Assembly: GCF_034653355.1 (NCBI RefSeq)
Contig: NZ_JAYEER010000003.1
Span: forward strand, 682,001-746,000
From: Nitrospirillum sp034653355
Lineage (GTDB): Bacteria > Pseudomonadota > Alphaproteobacteria > Azospirillales > Azospirillaceae
Reading direction: 5' to 3'
DNA length: 64,000 nucleotides
This document shows positions 38,763 to 48,124 of the stretch, one piece after another. The first letter of the stretch is position 1; the number at the start of each line of letters is the position of its first letter. The notes beneath the pieces are model-generated. The model was not told the origin of the DNA. It did no database searches and worked only from the letters and a program-made list of their open reading frames with translations. Position numbers and translations under genes: made by a program.

Positions 38763-38834
38763 GAACCGTACGGTTCGGTTTATAGGGCTATGCCCAAGTC
38801 TCGTCAAGCCATAAACAAACTGTACGGTTCAGTT
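38763..38834. promoter_or_regulatory. paired TetR-type operators between efflux operon and regulator
   Basis: GAACCGTACGGTTC (38763-38776) is a perfect 14-bp palindrome just before the efflux operon start. A second site, AACTGTACGGTTCAGTT (38818-38834), shares TGTACGGTTC/CGTACGGTTC and is imperfectly symmetric. They lie about 50 bases apart in the gap between the divergent efflux and TetR genes. The layout fits one repressor acting on both promoters. Confidence 0.75.
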
Positions 38835-38942
38835 ATGCAATGATACGTCTTGCCGCCGCCGGGGCGTGCAGGCATGGTCGCCGCCATCGACCACAGCCCC
38901 ATCAGATCCGGTCGGTCGGCCCCTTAGGAAACGCGCGCCATC

Positions 38943-39545
38943 ATGAAGGTGAAGACCGAAGCCCGCCGCCAAGCCATCCTGGACGCCGCCAGCGCCCTAT
39001 TCCAAGAGGTGGGATTCGCGGCCGCCTCCATGTCCGAACTGGCGGCCCGGGTGGGGGGCTCGAAAGCCACGCTGTACAGCTATTTCCGGTCCAAGGAGGA
39101 ACTGTTCGTGGCCGTCATGGCCCATGCCGCCGGCGAGATGAAGCAGGGATCGTTCGAGGCGCTGGACCCCGACGCGGATGTGCGGGAAACGCTGACCCGC
39201 CTGGGCCGCATCTATCTGCGCTTCGTCCTGTCGCCCTGGACCACATCCATCCGCCGCATGGCGGTGGCGGAGGCGCTGCGGTCAGACGTGGGGCGGCTTT
39301 TATATGAGAATGGACCCAAGGTGGGCTGGTCGAAGTTCGCCGCCTACCTGACCGTGCTGATGGACCGAGGGCGCCTGCGCCGAACGGACGCCGACCGCGC
39401 CGCCGCCCACTTCCGCGGCCTGGTGGAGGCCGAGCATGTCGACCTGGTGCTGCTGGATGCCAAGGAGAAGCCCAGCCCAGCCGCCATCGACGCGACCGCC
39501 GACGCGGCGGTGGATGTGTTCCTGCGCGCCTATGCCCCGGGCTGA
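38943..39545 (+). CDS. TetR/AcrR-family repressor of the efflux operon
   Basis: A 200-residue regulator. The N-terminal helix-turn-helix is MKVKTEARRQAILDAASALF, MSELAARVGGSKATLYSYF (residues about 1-52), followed by the linker helix RSKEELFVAVM. The C-terminal ligand domain resembles AcrR-type regulators with a TetR_C_33-like ending. It is divergent from the efflux operon, and the palindromes between them are probable targets; a pump substrate would be the likely inducer. AGGAAA precedes the ATG. Confidence 0.93.
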   Translation: MKVKTEARRQAILDAASALFQEVGFAAASMSELAARVGGSKATLYSYFRSKEELFVAVMAHAAGEMKQGSFEALDPDADVRETLTRLGRIYLRFVLSPWTTSIRRMAVAEALRSDVGRLLYENGPKVGWSKFAAYLTVLMDRGRLRRTDADRAAAHFRGLVEAEHVDLVLLDAKEKPSPAAIDATADAAVDVFLRAYAPG

Positions 39546-39557
39546 CGGGGAACGGCC

Positions 39558-40805
39558 TCAGAGGCTGGAGAACCCCCCGGTCGTCGCCTTGGGCGTCAAA
39601 GGGGCGGCGCCGAAGCCGCCGGCGCCCCCCGGCTGCTGCGCCTGGAAATCGTCCATGGCCGCCATGACGTGGGCGATGAAATCGCGCTCGGCGGTGGATA
39701 GGCGCGGACTCCAGATGTCGAAGATCATCACCACCCGCACCTGGTCGCTGTCGTTCCAGGCCTCATGCTCGATGGTGTCGTCGAAAGCCCAGCCCACGCC
39801 GACCTTCCATTCCCGCGTCTGGTTGCCCACGCGGAAGCCGCAACCGGGCGGCACCACCAGAGGCAGGTGCACCACCAGGCGGGTGTTGGTGACACCGGTA
39901 TGGGGAGGGATGTGGGTGCGCGGCTTGAGAATGGAGAACATGGCCGCCGGCGAGCGGCGGATCATGCGCGGCTGCGGCATCTGTTCCAGCACGGTCATGG
40001 TCTTGGGACAGCGGTCGGCGTTGCCGGCAACGGGCAGGCCATGCTGCAGCAGGTGGAAGGCGCTCCACCGCGGGGAGCGATTCAGTTCCGCCCATTGGTC
40101 CAGCGGCAGGCCGTCGCGATAGTCGATGTAGGGCATAAAGGCGTCGGCCAGCGCCTCGTCGGCCAGAACAGCCGCCAATTCCGCCTGGATGTCGGCTGTG
40201 GCAGCCTCCAGCGTGGGTAGCCAGGGGCATTCCTCGCGGTCGTAGAACTCGATCGCCGGCATGTCGGGGTAATGGTAGTGCGTCGGCTCCTGGGTGTAGA
40301 CCTTGCGCCGGCCCAGCACCTGGTCGGTGAAGAAGGCCATGCGCCGGGCGTCGGCGCTGCTGCCCCGCGCGGCACCCCGGTCCAGCACCGGACGCAGAAA
40401 ATCGGCCATGTCCTGGACATGGGCGGCGTGGGCCTTGCGTGCCTGCTCCAACGCCCGCTGAGTTGGCGGATCCAGGTTTTCCTGAGCCTCGCCCAGGGCC
40501 ACGGCCACGCCGTAGGCCTCGCCCGCCTCGCGCTTGCGGCCCAGGGCCTGCAACAACGACGCCCGCATCAGCAGCGCCATGAACAGCCGGGGCTCCACCG
40601 TCAGCACGTGATCCACCGCCGCCAGGGCGTCGGCATGGCGGCCCAGGGCGCGGCGGGCCGCCGCCAGGTTCAGCCACAGCGGCAGTTCCCCGGGCGACTG
40701 GCGCAACGCCTCTTCCAGGATGGCGTGCGCTTCCGCGAAATTGCCTGATTTCATGGCCGCCATGGCGGCCGTATTGGACCGCTGGGCTGGGACATCAGGC
40801 TCCAT
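39558..40805 (-). CDS. TPR-linked aspartyl/asparaginyl beta-hydroxylase
   Basis: A 415-residue protein. An N-terminal TPR part (residues about 10-120, with SGNFAEAHAILEEALRQSPG) precedes a C-terminal AspH/LpxO-type Fe(II)/2-oxoglutarate hydroxylase. Metal-ligand histidines fit HIPPHTGVTNTRLVVHLPL and DTIEHEAWN; the following Arg in QVRVVMIFDIW would bind 2-oxoglutarate. No membrane helix is seen, so it is probably cytoplasmic. Proteins of this plan often sit next to TBDR genes in Caulobacter- and Sphingomonas-like bacteria, as here, where it is divergent from the TBDR at 41232. The ATG at 40805 starts at MEPDVPAQRSN; a start 15 codons upstream is possible. Substrate unknown. Confidence 0.85.
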   Translation of the reverse strand: MEPDVPAQRSNTAAMAAMKSGNFAEAHAILEEALRQSPGELPLWLNLAAARRALGRHADALAAVDHVLTVEPRLFMALLMRASLLQALGRKREAGEAYGVAVALGEAQENLDPPTQRALEQARKAHAAHVQDMADFLRPVLDRGAARGSSADARRMAFFTDQVLGRRKVYTQEPTHYHYPDMPAIEFYDREECPWLPTLEAATADIQAELAAVLADEALADAFMPYIDYRDGLPLDQWAELNRSPRWSAFHLLQHGLPVAGNADRCPKTMTVLEQMPQPRMIRRSPAAMFSILKPRTHIPPHTGVTNTRLVVHLPLVVPPGCGFRVGNQTREWKVGVGWAFDDTIEHEAWNDSDQVRVVMIFDIWSPRLSTAERDFIAHVMAAMDDFQAQQPGGAGGFGAAPLTPKATTGGFSSL

Positions 40806-41231
40806 CGTTGCTCCCCGTTGTAAGCGCCTTGCCGCCACCCATGGCAGCACAACTTTGACCGCAATGCTAGGGACGTGAGCGCTAACCTTTTGGAAACACG
40901 CTTAATTGCACCGCCGTTGTGCAATCTTTCCAAACGGGCCATGCGATGCTGCATCTAATACTGATCGCACAATCCAAATAAAAATAGCGCCAGTTACCAA
41001 GCAGTTACCAAAATTATAGTGCTTTACTAAGATTAAGTGTCGCTTAAACGTGACATACGCCCGCCATATTCGGCGTTATTATCGCCTTTAGTTGACGCTC
41101 GTTTTTCACTCCTCAAAAACTCTGCTCCAAGCGATCCGGCAGTCACGGGCTCTTTTCAGCACGGGAATTGCCGGCGTGACCGTCAAGACGCCGTTTCAGG
41201 CGGTTGGGTGGAGAAGAGGCAAGTGAAGAAA
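40806..41231. other. AT-rich divergent control region, AspH gene / TBDR 4
   Basis: About 425 bases, with an unusually AT-rich core (about 40900-41110). AGTTACCAA occurs twice, 11 bases apart (from 40992 and from 41003), so on one face of the helix, like a doubled activator site. TTAAGTGTCGCTTAAACG near 41032 shares TTAAGTGT with the region upstream of TBDR 2. No gene seen. Confidence 0.5.
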
Positions 41232-44193
41232 ATGACAAACCGGGGACGATTGCTCACGTCAACCACGCTGATGGGGACCATGCTGGTCGGTTCCATGGCG
41301 CTGGTGGTGATGGCGATGGCGGCGGGCACCGCCGCCGCCGCGGATGACGAATTGCAGGAGATCGTGGTCACCGGCTCGCGCATCAAGCAGGCCGCGAACC
41401 TGACCAGCGACAGTCCGCTGCAGACGGTGACCGACAAGGAAATGAAGCTGCAAGGCACGACCAACGTCGAAACCTTGCTGAACCGCCTGCCAGGCGTCAC
41501 GGCCGACCAGACGCAGGGCGTGTCCAACGGCGCCACCGGCACGGCCACCATCAACCTGCGCAACCTGGGCGCCTCCCGCACCCTGGTGCTGATCGACGGC
41601 CGCCGCATGGTGGGCGGCGATCCCAGCTACCCCTATGCCGACGTGAACTTCATCCCAGCCGCCCTTGTGGACAGCATCGATGTGGTGACGGGTGGCGCCT
41701 CGGCGGTCTACGGCTCCGACGCCGTGGCCGGTGTCGTGAACTTCAAGATGAAGCGCGATTTCGAAGGCGTGAAGGTCGACTACCAGCTGTCGGCCGCCCA
41801 GCACGACAACAACAACAAGGAAGCGCAGACGGCGCTGAAGAACTTCGGCGTGTCCGTCCCGGGCAGCCAGTTCGACGGCTTCGTGCGCGACAGCTCCTTC
41901 ATCATCGGCGCCAACGCCCCCGACAATCGCGGCAACGTCACGGCCTATGCCACGTACCGCTGGACCGAACCGGTGAAGCAGTCCAGCCGCGACTGGTCCG
42001 CCTGCTCCATTTCCGTCTCGGGCGACGACAACGACACCCATGTCTGCCAGGGGTCCAGCAACAACACCTATGGCCGCTTCCGCACCAACGGTTCGGGCAA
42101 CGGTTATTCGCTGAATCCAGACGGCTCGGCCTCGTTCGTGAAGTACAACAGCAGCCTGGCCTACAACTACGGTCCCTATAACTACCTGCAGCGCCAGGAC
42201 GAGCGTTACACCGGCGGCGCCTTCGCGCACTATGAGATCAGCCCGGCGTTCGACGTCTACACCGACTTCATGTTCATGACCGACCACACCCGGGCCCAGA
42301 TCGCCCCGTCGGCCATCTTCAACTCCGCCCTCTACAACATCAACTGCGACAACCCGCTGATGTCGGCGTCGGAAGCCACGGCGCTGTGCGGCGGCAACGC
42401 CGGCACCAGCGCCAATTGGTCGGGCACCATCGGCCTGCGCTTCAGCGGGTCGGGCATGGAGCGGTACGACGACATCCGCCACACCGACTATCGCTATGTC
42501 ATCGGTACCAAGGGCGACCTGGGCGGCGGTTGGAGCTATGACGTCTCGGCCCAGCACTCCGAGGTGATCTACACCGAGCACTATGAGAACGACGTCTCCA
42601 TCTCCAAGGTCCAGAAGGCCCTGCAGGTGGTGAACGTGAACGGTGTGGCCACCTGCCAGTCCGTCGTTGACGGCACCGACCCCAACTGCGTGCCGCTGAA
42701 CATCTTCTCGCTGAACGGCATCAGCAGCGACGCCTGGAACTACATCAAGACCACTTCCTTCAAGGAGGGCAACGTCACCCAGGACGTGGTCAGCGGTTCC
42801 GTCACCGGCGACTTCGGCCAATTCGGCGTGCAGAGCCCGTTCGCCAAGAACCCCGTCGCCATCGCCTTCGGCACCGAATACCGCAAGGAAGGCCTGAACC
42901 TGAAGGTGGACGAGGAGAATTCCTCGGGCGACCTGGCCGGTTCCGGCGGCGCCACCCAGAACTCCAGCGGGTCCTATGACGTCAAGGAACTGTACGGCGA
43001 ACTGCGCGTCCCGCTGATCGAGGGTCGGGAATGGGCCAAGTCCCTGGTCCTGGACGCCGGCTACCGCTGGTCGGACTACAGCTCGTCCGGCGTCGTGGAC
43101 AGCTGGAAGACCAGCCTGACCTACGCCCCCATCTCCGATGTCAGCTTCCGCGGCGGCTTCAACCGCGCCGTCCGCGCGCCCAGCATCCTGGAACTCTATT
43201 CCACCCAGACCACCGAACTGACCTCCGCCTCCGATCCCTGCGCGGGGTCCAGCCCGTCGGCCTCGCTGGCCCAATGCGCCCGCACCGGCGTCACCGCCGC
43301 CCAGTACGGCACCATCGCGGAATGCACCTCTTCGCAGTGCAATGTGCTGACCGGCGGCAACAGCGCGCTGAAGCCCGAAACGGCCGACACCTGGACCATC
43401 GGCACCGTCATCACGCCCACCTTCATGCGCAACTTCTCGGCCACCATCGATTATTTCGACATTCGCGTGACCGACCTGATCAGCACCTTGTCGGCGTCGT
43501 CCATCCTGAACCAGTGCCTGAACACTGGCGACAGCTATTACTGCAGCCTGGTGCACCGCGCCAGCAACGGCAGCCTGGCGCTGACCGGCGGCTACATCAT
43601 CGATACCGAGATGAACACCGGCTACCTGAACGAGCAGGGTGTGGACATCGGCCTGAACTACCTGCTGGACCTGGAAGACCTGAATGTGCGGAACCGCGGT
43701 TCCGTGCTGTTCAACTTCAACGGCACCTGGTTGGCCAACTACCTGGTGCAGCAGCAGCCGGGTGAAAGCGCCTACAACTGCAAGGGTCTGTACGGCGTGA
43801 CCTGCGGCCAGCCCACCCCCATGTGGCGCCACACCATGCGCGTCACCTGGCAGACGCCGTGGAATTTCGACCTGTCGGGCAACTGGCGGTACATCGGCGG
43901 CGTGAAGCTGGACCAGAACACCAGCAACTCCCTGCTGTCCGGCGACTACGACAAGGCTGACGGCCGCATCAACAGCTACAGCTACTTCGACATCGCCATG
44001 TCGGCCACCCTATACGACCACTACACTGGTCCGCTTTGGCGTGAACAACCTGTTCGACAAGGACCCGCCCATCCTGGACAGCAACACCTACGGCATCGCG
44101 GGCACGTCCGTCTACGGCAATGGTAACACCTTCGCCGGCATCTACGACACCCTGGGCCGGACCTTCTTCCTGGGCGTGACCGCCGACTTCTGA
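41232..44193 (+). pseudogene. TonB-dependent receptor (GSRIK subfamily), 3' frameshift
   Basis: A TBDR of about 986 residues if repaired, paralogous to 28104-31038. Leader MTNRGRLLTSTTLMGTMLVG, then DDELQEIVVTGSRIKQAAN; a GTG nine bases upstream (41223) behind AGAGG is another possible start. Plug and most of the barrel are intact. Near 44024-44027, after ATLYDHYT, the frame slips to nonsense and stops at 44126. The neighbouring frame gives VRFGVNNLFDKDPPILDSN and ends in the true terminal strand (TFFLGVTADF, stop 44193). A net change of +1 or -2 (for example loss of CC from ACCCTG) explains it. Losing the last strands should abolish barrel assembly. Confidence 0.88.
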
Positions 44194-44220
44194 GCGGCAT
44201 CAATCCTGGAGCACGTGGGG

Positions 44221-44248
44221 AACGGCGGGTCTTTGGGCCCGCCGTTTT
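44221..44248 (+). terminator. terminator after TBDR 4
   Basis: AACGGCGGG (44221-44229) pairs with CCCGCCGTT (44238-44246), followed by TT. It sits 28 bases past the stop of the repaired frame, which supports that frame as the original one. Confidence 0.8.
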
Positions 44249-44390
44249 CCTTCACCACCAATATGTTGTGCGAAATAAAATCGCATCGATGATTTTCGAT
44301 ATACCGCTGCGCCCCGGTTGGGGTTAGGCTCCATCCCGCGTCAGCCAAGGCCGGGGCACACCGGCCCTCCGATACGGGAGAGATCGCCCC

Positions 44391-45404
44391 ATGAGCACCC
44401 CCACCAACCACCAGATCCGTCTGGCGGCCCGGCCCGTCGGCCTGCCCAAGGACAGCGACTGGCAGCGCACGGAAGAGCCGGCGCGGCCGCCCGCCGAGGG
44501 CGAGGTGCTGGTGCAGACCCTGTACCTGTCGCTGGATCCGGCCATGCGCGGCTGGATGAACGAGGGCAAATCATACATCCCGCCCGTGGGTCTGGGTGAG
44601 GTCATGCGCGCCGGCGGCATCGGCCGCGTGGTCGCCAGCGCCGCCCCCGCCTTCGCCGCCGGCGATTACGTCAGCGGCGCGCTGGGCGTGCAGGAATACG
44701 CCACCCTGTCGGCCAAGGCCCTGACCAAGGTCGACCCCGCCCTGTCGCCCCTGCCCGTGCATCTGAGCGCGCTGGGCATGCCGGGCATGACCGCCTATTT
44801 CGGCCTGCTGGACGTGGGCCAGCCCAAGCCGGGCGACACGGTGGTGGTGTCGGCGGGCACGGGTGCGGTGGGCGCCGTCGTGGGCCAGATCGCCAAAATC
44901 AAGGGATGCCGCACCATCGCCATCGCCGGCGGGCCCGAGAAGTGCCGCTACGCGGTGGAGACGCTGGGCTATGACGCGGCCATCGACTACAAGGCGGGCG
45001 ACATCCGCAAGGACCTGCGCACCCACTGCCCCAACGGCGTGGACGTCTATTTCGACAATGTCGGTGGCGACATCCTGGAGGCGGTGCTGGCGCACCTGGC
45101 GCGTAAGGCCCGCATCGTCGTGTGCGGCGCCATCTCGCAATACAACACCACGACGGCGGTGAAGGGACCGGCCAACTACCTGTCGCTTCTGGTCAACCGC
45201 GCCCGGATGGAGGGCATGGTGGTGTTCGATTACGCCGACCGCTACCCGCAGGCCGTGGCGGAGATCGCCGGCTGGATCAAGGAAGGCCGGCTGGTCAGCC
45301 GCGAGGACATCGTGGAAGGCAGCGTCGCGGCCTTCCCGGAGACCCTGCTGAAGCTGTTCACGGGCGAGAATTTCGGCAAGCTGGCCCTGAAGGTCGCTGA
45401 CTGA
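44391..45404 (+). CDS. NADP-dependent alkenal/curcumin-reductase-like MDR protein
   Basis: A 337-residue zinc-independent medium-chain reductase of the CurA / leukotriene-B4-dehydrogenase type, which reduces the double bond of alpha,beta-unsaturated aldehydes and ketones with NADPH. Features: LSLDPAMRGWMNEGKSYIPP near residue 45, the nucleotide loop VVSAGTGAVGAVVGQIAKIKG (about 153-173), and VDVYFDNVGGDILEAVL, a hallmark of the subfamily. Length is normal. Single gene; it follows the TBDR terminator. Confidence 0.92.
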   Translation: MSTPTNHQIRLAARPVGLPKDSDWQRTEEPARPPAEGEVLVQTLYLSLDPAMRGWMNEGKSYIPPVGLGEVMRAGGIGRVVASAAPAFAAGDYVSGALGVQEYATLSAKALTKVDPALSPLPVHLSALGMPGMTAYFGLLDVGQPKPGDTVVVSAGTGAVGAVVGQIAKIKGCRTIAIAGGPEKCRYAVETLGYDAAIDYKAGDIRKDLRTHCPNGVDVYFDNVGGDILEAVLAHLARKARIVVCGAISQYNTTTAVKGPANYLSLLVNRARMEGMVVFDYADRYPQAVAEIAGWIKEGRLVSREDIVEGSVAAFPETLLKLFTGENFGKLALKVAD

Positions 45405-45418
45405 CGGCTTCCGTCGGC

Positions 45419-45433
45419 TGAGACGCCGTCTCA
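45419..45433. repeat. 15-bp palindrome between reductase and MarR genes
   Basis: TGAGACG-C-CGTCTCA is symmetric over seven base pairs per arm. A smaller hairpin (GACGG-CTT-CCGTC, 45403-45415) overlaps the stop of the reductase. No T-run follows, so neither is a clear intrinsic terminator. It could be a protein site or a weak hairpin between the two convergent genes. Confidence 0.45.
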
Positions 45434-45518
45434 CGCCGATGTGGCCCGCAACCGCGGGCGCCGTGCGTGCAGGACGCGCCCCGGCGGCCCAACCGCCGCC
45501 GGGAATCGCCACGTCACA

Positions 45519-45950
45519 TCAGACTGAGGCGGACGCCCAGGTGGCACCGGCGGCGGATCGGCCGGCGGCTGGCGCGTCCTCCCCATCGTCCAAGATGGGA
45601 ACGGCCTGCAGGACGATGCTGTTCAGCGTCCGGCACAAGGTGCGGCCCCGTTCCGTCAGGTGCAGGGTACGGACCCGGTTGTCATGGTGCAGCGTGCGCG
45701 CCTCCACCAAGTCAGAGGCGCGATTGCCGAAACCGGTGGAGAGGCGGGCCACGATGCGGGACACGGTATGCGGTTGCGCCCGCAGCAGCAGGCCCAATTC
45801 CCGCAGGCTGATGCCCTCGTTCTCGCAGATGTAGAGGAAGCCGCAAGCCTCCTGCAGCGAGAACTGCTCATCCACCGCCCGCATGGCTTCCAGGGCCGCC
45901 AAGGGCGCGCTGCGCTGCCGATGGCGGTGGTCGTTCGGATTAGCTGTCAT
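45519..45950 (-). CDS. MarR-family transcriptional regulator
   Basis: A 143-residue winged-helix regulator. The core reads GFLYICENEGISLRELGLLLRAQPHTVSRIVARLSTGFG (recognition helix), followed by the wing RTLHHDNRVRTLHLTERGRTLCRTL. Its start overlaps the stop of the preceding 73-aa gene by 11 bases, so the two are translationally coupled. The usual N-terminal dimer helix is short. The ligand and targets are unknown; the small coupled gene is one candidate partner. Confidence 0.8.
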   Translation of the reverse strand: MTANPNDHRHRQRSAPLAALEAMRAVDEQFSLQEACGFLYICENEGISLRELGLLLRAQPHTVSRIVARLSTGFGNRASDLVEARTLHHDNRVRTLHLTERGRTLCRTLNSIVLQAVPILDDGEDAPAAGRSAAGATWASASV

Positions 45951-46161
45951 AATGGTGCATGTTCCCCGTGTTGGAGGCCAGGCGCAGGGACGGCCGCACC
46001 TGGGAAGCCGCGCGCTGCTTCACCTGCGAGAATGTGAGGTTGGCCTGAGGGTAGGTGGACATGATGGGCTCGAACAGGCGGCGGATTGCCGCCTGATGGT
46101 CACCCGCCGCCACGAAGTCGTCGGCCTCTACCTCGATCACGATGACGCTTTTGATCTTCAT
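45940..46161 (-). CDS. small protein coupled to a MarR regulator, function unknown
   Basis: A 73-residue predicted soluble protein: MKIKSVIVIEVEADDFVAAG, then a helix (DHQAAIRRLFEPIMSTYPQA), then a basic/polar tail (FSQVKQRAASQVRPSLRLAS). The beta-alpha start resembles small ferredoxin-like or regulatory folds, but I recognise no family. It ends inside the start of the MarR gene. Support for a real gene is the overlap, the good codon pattern and AAGAAGTGG before the ATG. It could be a co-regulator or a false call. Confidence 0.55.
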   Translation of the reverse strand: MKIKSVIVIEVEADDFVAAGDHQAAIRRLFEPIMSTYPQANLTFSQVKQRAASQVRPSLRLASNTGNMHHYDS

Positions 46162-46860
46162 TTCTGCAAATCCACTTCTTTGGCCTGCCCTGCGCGCCCT
46201 GGTCGTGCCCCTTCCAGGAACGCGGGACGAAGCCGCCCGAAACCGCCAGACCCGCGCCCGCCTGGCTGATCCCCGCTTCCACCAGCCGGACGCGGGATCC
46301 GCCTGGTGGTTGCGAAATCAACTTAGGCCATTGCAGAAATGGCACTCACTATCGCTCGGGCCCAACACACCGATGCAACGCTGCAACCAATCCTGGTTCC
46401 CGGCCCAAAACTGTCCGGACACCGGCGCCACCCCTTGGCACTTCAGCCATCTCTCCCTCAGGGCGACGGGAATTAGGTGCGCTTTTGTCGTTATACGGAC
46501 GAACGGCCAAAAGCTGTCGCTTGCAGGAACGATTAAGGCGCGATTGCGCATTCCGCCGCGGAGGGCCCGTGCGGGGACGACGAAACCACCCCCACACGCC
46601 CCAGGAAATCCTGGCGCCGCCCGCCCCGATATGGAGGTGAAGCCTTGCAACCACCTGACAAGAAAAAGGCTTCCGCCCTATACCGGTTCAGCGCCCCTGG
46701 CGGGGCCCTGTGATCGGTCCCACGGTAACGGCCACACCCGCCTCCGCGCCATCCGCCAATCCGCCTATGCGGGCGGCGGATCCCACCGTGTCTCCGGCGT
46801 GGTATATCATCCAGGATAAATTTCCCGGCGCTCGCCATACCGGCCGCTGGACCGGACATG
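46162..46860. other. 700-base stretch without a convincing gene
   Basis: Open frames exist on both strands here but none has a recognisable domain, a good ribosome site or realistic composition; they are rich in Arg, Pro and Gly as random GC-rich frames are. CCATTGCAGAAATGG near 46327 is a small palindrome. The part from 46330 to 46530 is somewhat less GC-rich. A non-coding RNA or a decayed gene cannot be excluded. Confidence 0.4.
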
Positions 46861-46891
46861 AAAAGGGCGGACGCCCGCGACGGCCCCGCCC
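46861..46891 (-). terminator. terminator after the HD-GYP gene
   Basis: On the minus strand GGGCGG pairs with CCGCCC across a 15-base loop and is followed by TTTTC. It lies about 30 bases past the stop of the HD-GYP gene. Confidence 0.55.
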
Positions 46892-46919
46892 CCGTTTCCC
46901 GTAAATGATCTGGATAAGG

Positions 46920-47858
46920 TCAATGCATCGGCAGCGGGATCACCTGGGCGGGCGTCGTTTCTTCCCAATCCAGGGCTTGGTCTGCGCCCTGCATCGCCTC
47001 CTCATCCCGGTCGCGTTCCCGGATGGCGACGAAGTCCTGGATCTGGTCCATGAACAGGCGCACCAAGTTGGGGTCGAAGTGGCCGCCGGCCTCGGCCACG
47101 ATGTGGGCCAGGGCCCGCGAAAGGGGCCACGGCTCCTTGTAAGGCCGGGCGGACATCAACGCGTCGAACACGTCCACCAGGGCCACGATGCGGCCGGACA
47201 GGGGAATGGCGGGGCCTTTCAGCGCCCGGGGATAGCCTTGGCCATTCCACCGTTCGTGATGGCACAGCGCCACCTCCGCCGCCAGGTCCAGCAGCGGCAA
47301 ACCGCTGCCCATGAGGATGCCGGCGCCGATCGTGGTGTGGGTCTTCATCACGTCCCACTCGGACGGGGCCAGAGGACCCGGCTTCAGCAGGATGGCGTCG
47401 GGAATGCCGATCTTGCCCACATCGTGCAAGGGGGCGGCCAGCGCCAGTTGGCTGGCGAATTCCGTGTCGCACCCCGCCAACAAGGCCAGGTGCCGGGCCA
47501 TCTGTCCCACCCGGTCGGTATGTGAGGCGGTCTCGTTGTCCCGCAGCGCACCTGCGGAGCGCAGGTGGTGGATCATTTGCGACTGCGCCTCGCCCAGCCG
47601 GGCCCGCGCGTCGACCAGCATAACTTCCGACCGGCGGCGCTGAGCCACCTCCATCGCCAGGATGCGGCTCATTTCCTTCAGCCGGTCAGGCGGCGCCACG
47701 GGGGCGCGACGGGCGCGGGCCGCCGCCCGGCGGCGCAGCACCTCGCGCACGGCCATGGCCGCGGCCAGGGTGACGGTCAGCAGGGCGGGCCAGTATCCGG
47801 CCAGGCGGGCGGCATCAACCACCAGCGCGGTACCGGCACACATCATTACGACATCCAT
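46920..47858 (-). CDS. HD-GYP domain protein, probable c-di-GMP phosphodiesterase
   Basis: A 312-residue protein. Two N-terminal hydrophobic stretches (residues about 3-36) suggest a membrane anchor, followed by a coiled linker (RLKEMSRILAMEVAQRRRSE). The HD-GYP domain has LHDVGKIGIPD (HD pair), HHERWNGQGYP (the HHE plus GYP-type motif) and VALVDVFDALMSARPYK. Such domains hydrolyse cyclic di-GMP and affect motility and biofilm. No receiver or sensor domain is attached. It lies upstream of the flagellar filament locus, but no operon link is seen. Confidence 0.9.
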   Translation of the reverse strand: MDVVMMCAGTALVVDAARLAGYWPALLTVTLAAAMAVREVLRRRAAARARRAPVAPPDRLKEMSRILAMEVAQRRRSEVMLVDARARLGEAQSQMIHHLRSAGALRDNETASHTDRVGQMARHLALLAGCDTEFASQLALAAPLHDVGKIGIPDAILLKPGPLAPSEWDVMKTHTTIGAGILMGSGLPLLDLAAEVALCHHERWNGQGYPRALKGPAIPLSGRIVALVDVFDALMSARPYKEPWPLSRALAHIVAEAGGHFDPNLVRLFMDQIQDFVAIRERDRDEEAMQGADQALDWEETTPAQVIPLPMH

Positions 47859-48124
47859 AACCCCACTCCCTCTACCCGTGCAGGCAGTCTGGGCGGGAAG
47901 TGCTTAAGGATTTGCTACCGCACCGAAGTCATAGGCCGGTTGGCCAATGGCATAGGGGGTACCCCCTTGGACTCCCGCCCGGGATTCCGGTTAATATGAC
48001 AGGGATGCCGCGAGGACTTCATTCCCGCATGCGTACAATAGAGGCCGGCGGGCCCCTCGGTTTTACACCGGCCGCCGTCCACTTCATTCCGCCCGCTTTT
48101 TCCATGGGAACCGGCAAGAACACC

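Noticed and set aside
40992..41011. AGTTACCAA direct repeats considered as replication iterons
   Set aside because: Only two copies, and no replication initiator gene nearby; a regulatory site is more likely.
41259..43832. 857-codon antisense open frame in TBDR 4 (and a 785-codon one in TBDR 1)
   Set aside because: The sense frames show TonB-receptor plug and barrel motifs; the antisense frames have no recognisable domain.
46142..46819. 225-codon plus-strand open frame
   Set aside because: Runs over the start of the 73-aa gene and the gene-poor gap; Pro/Arg-rich, no domain and no ribosome site.
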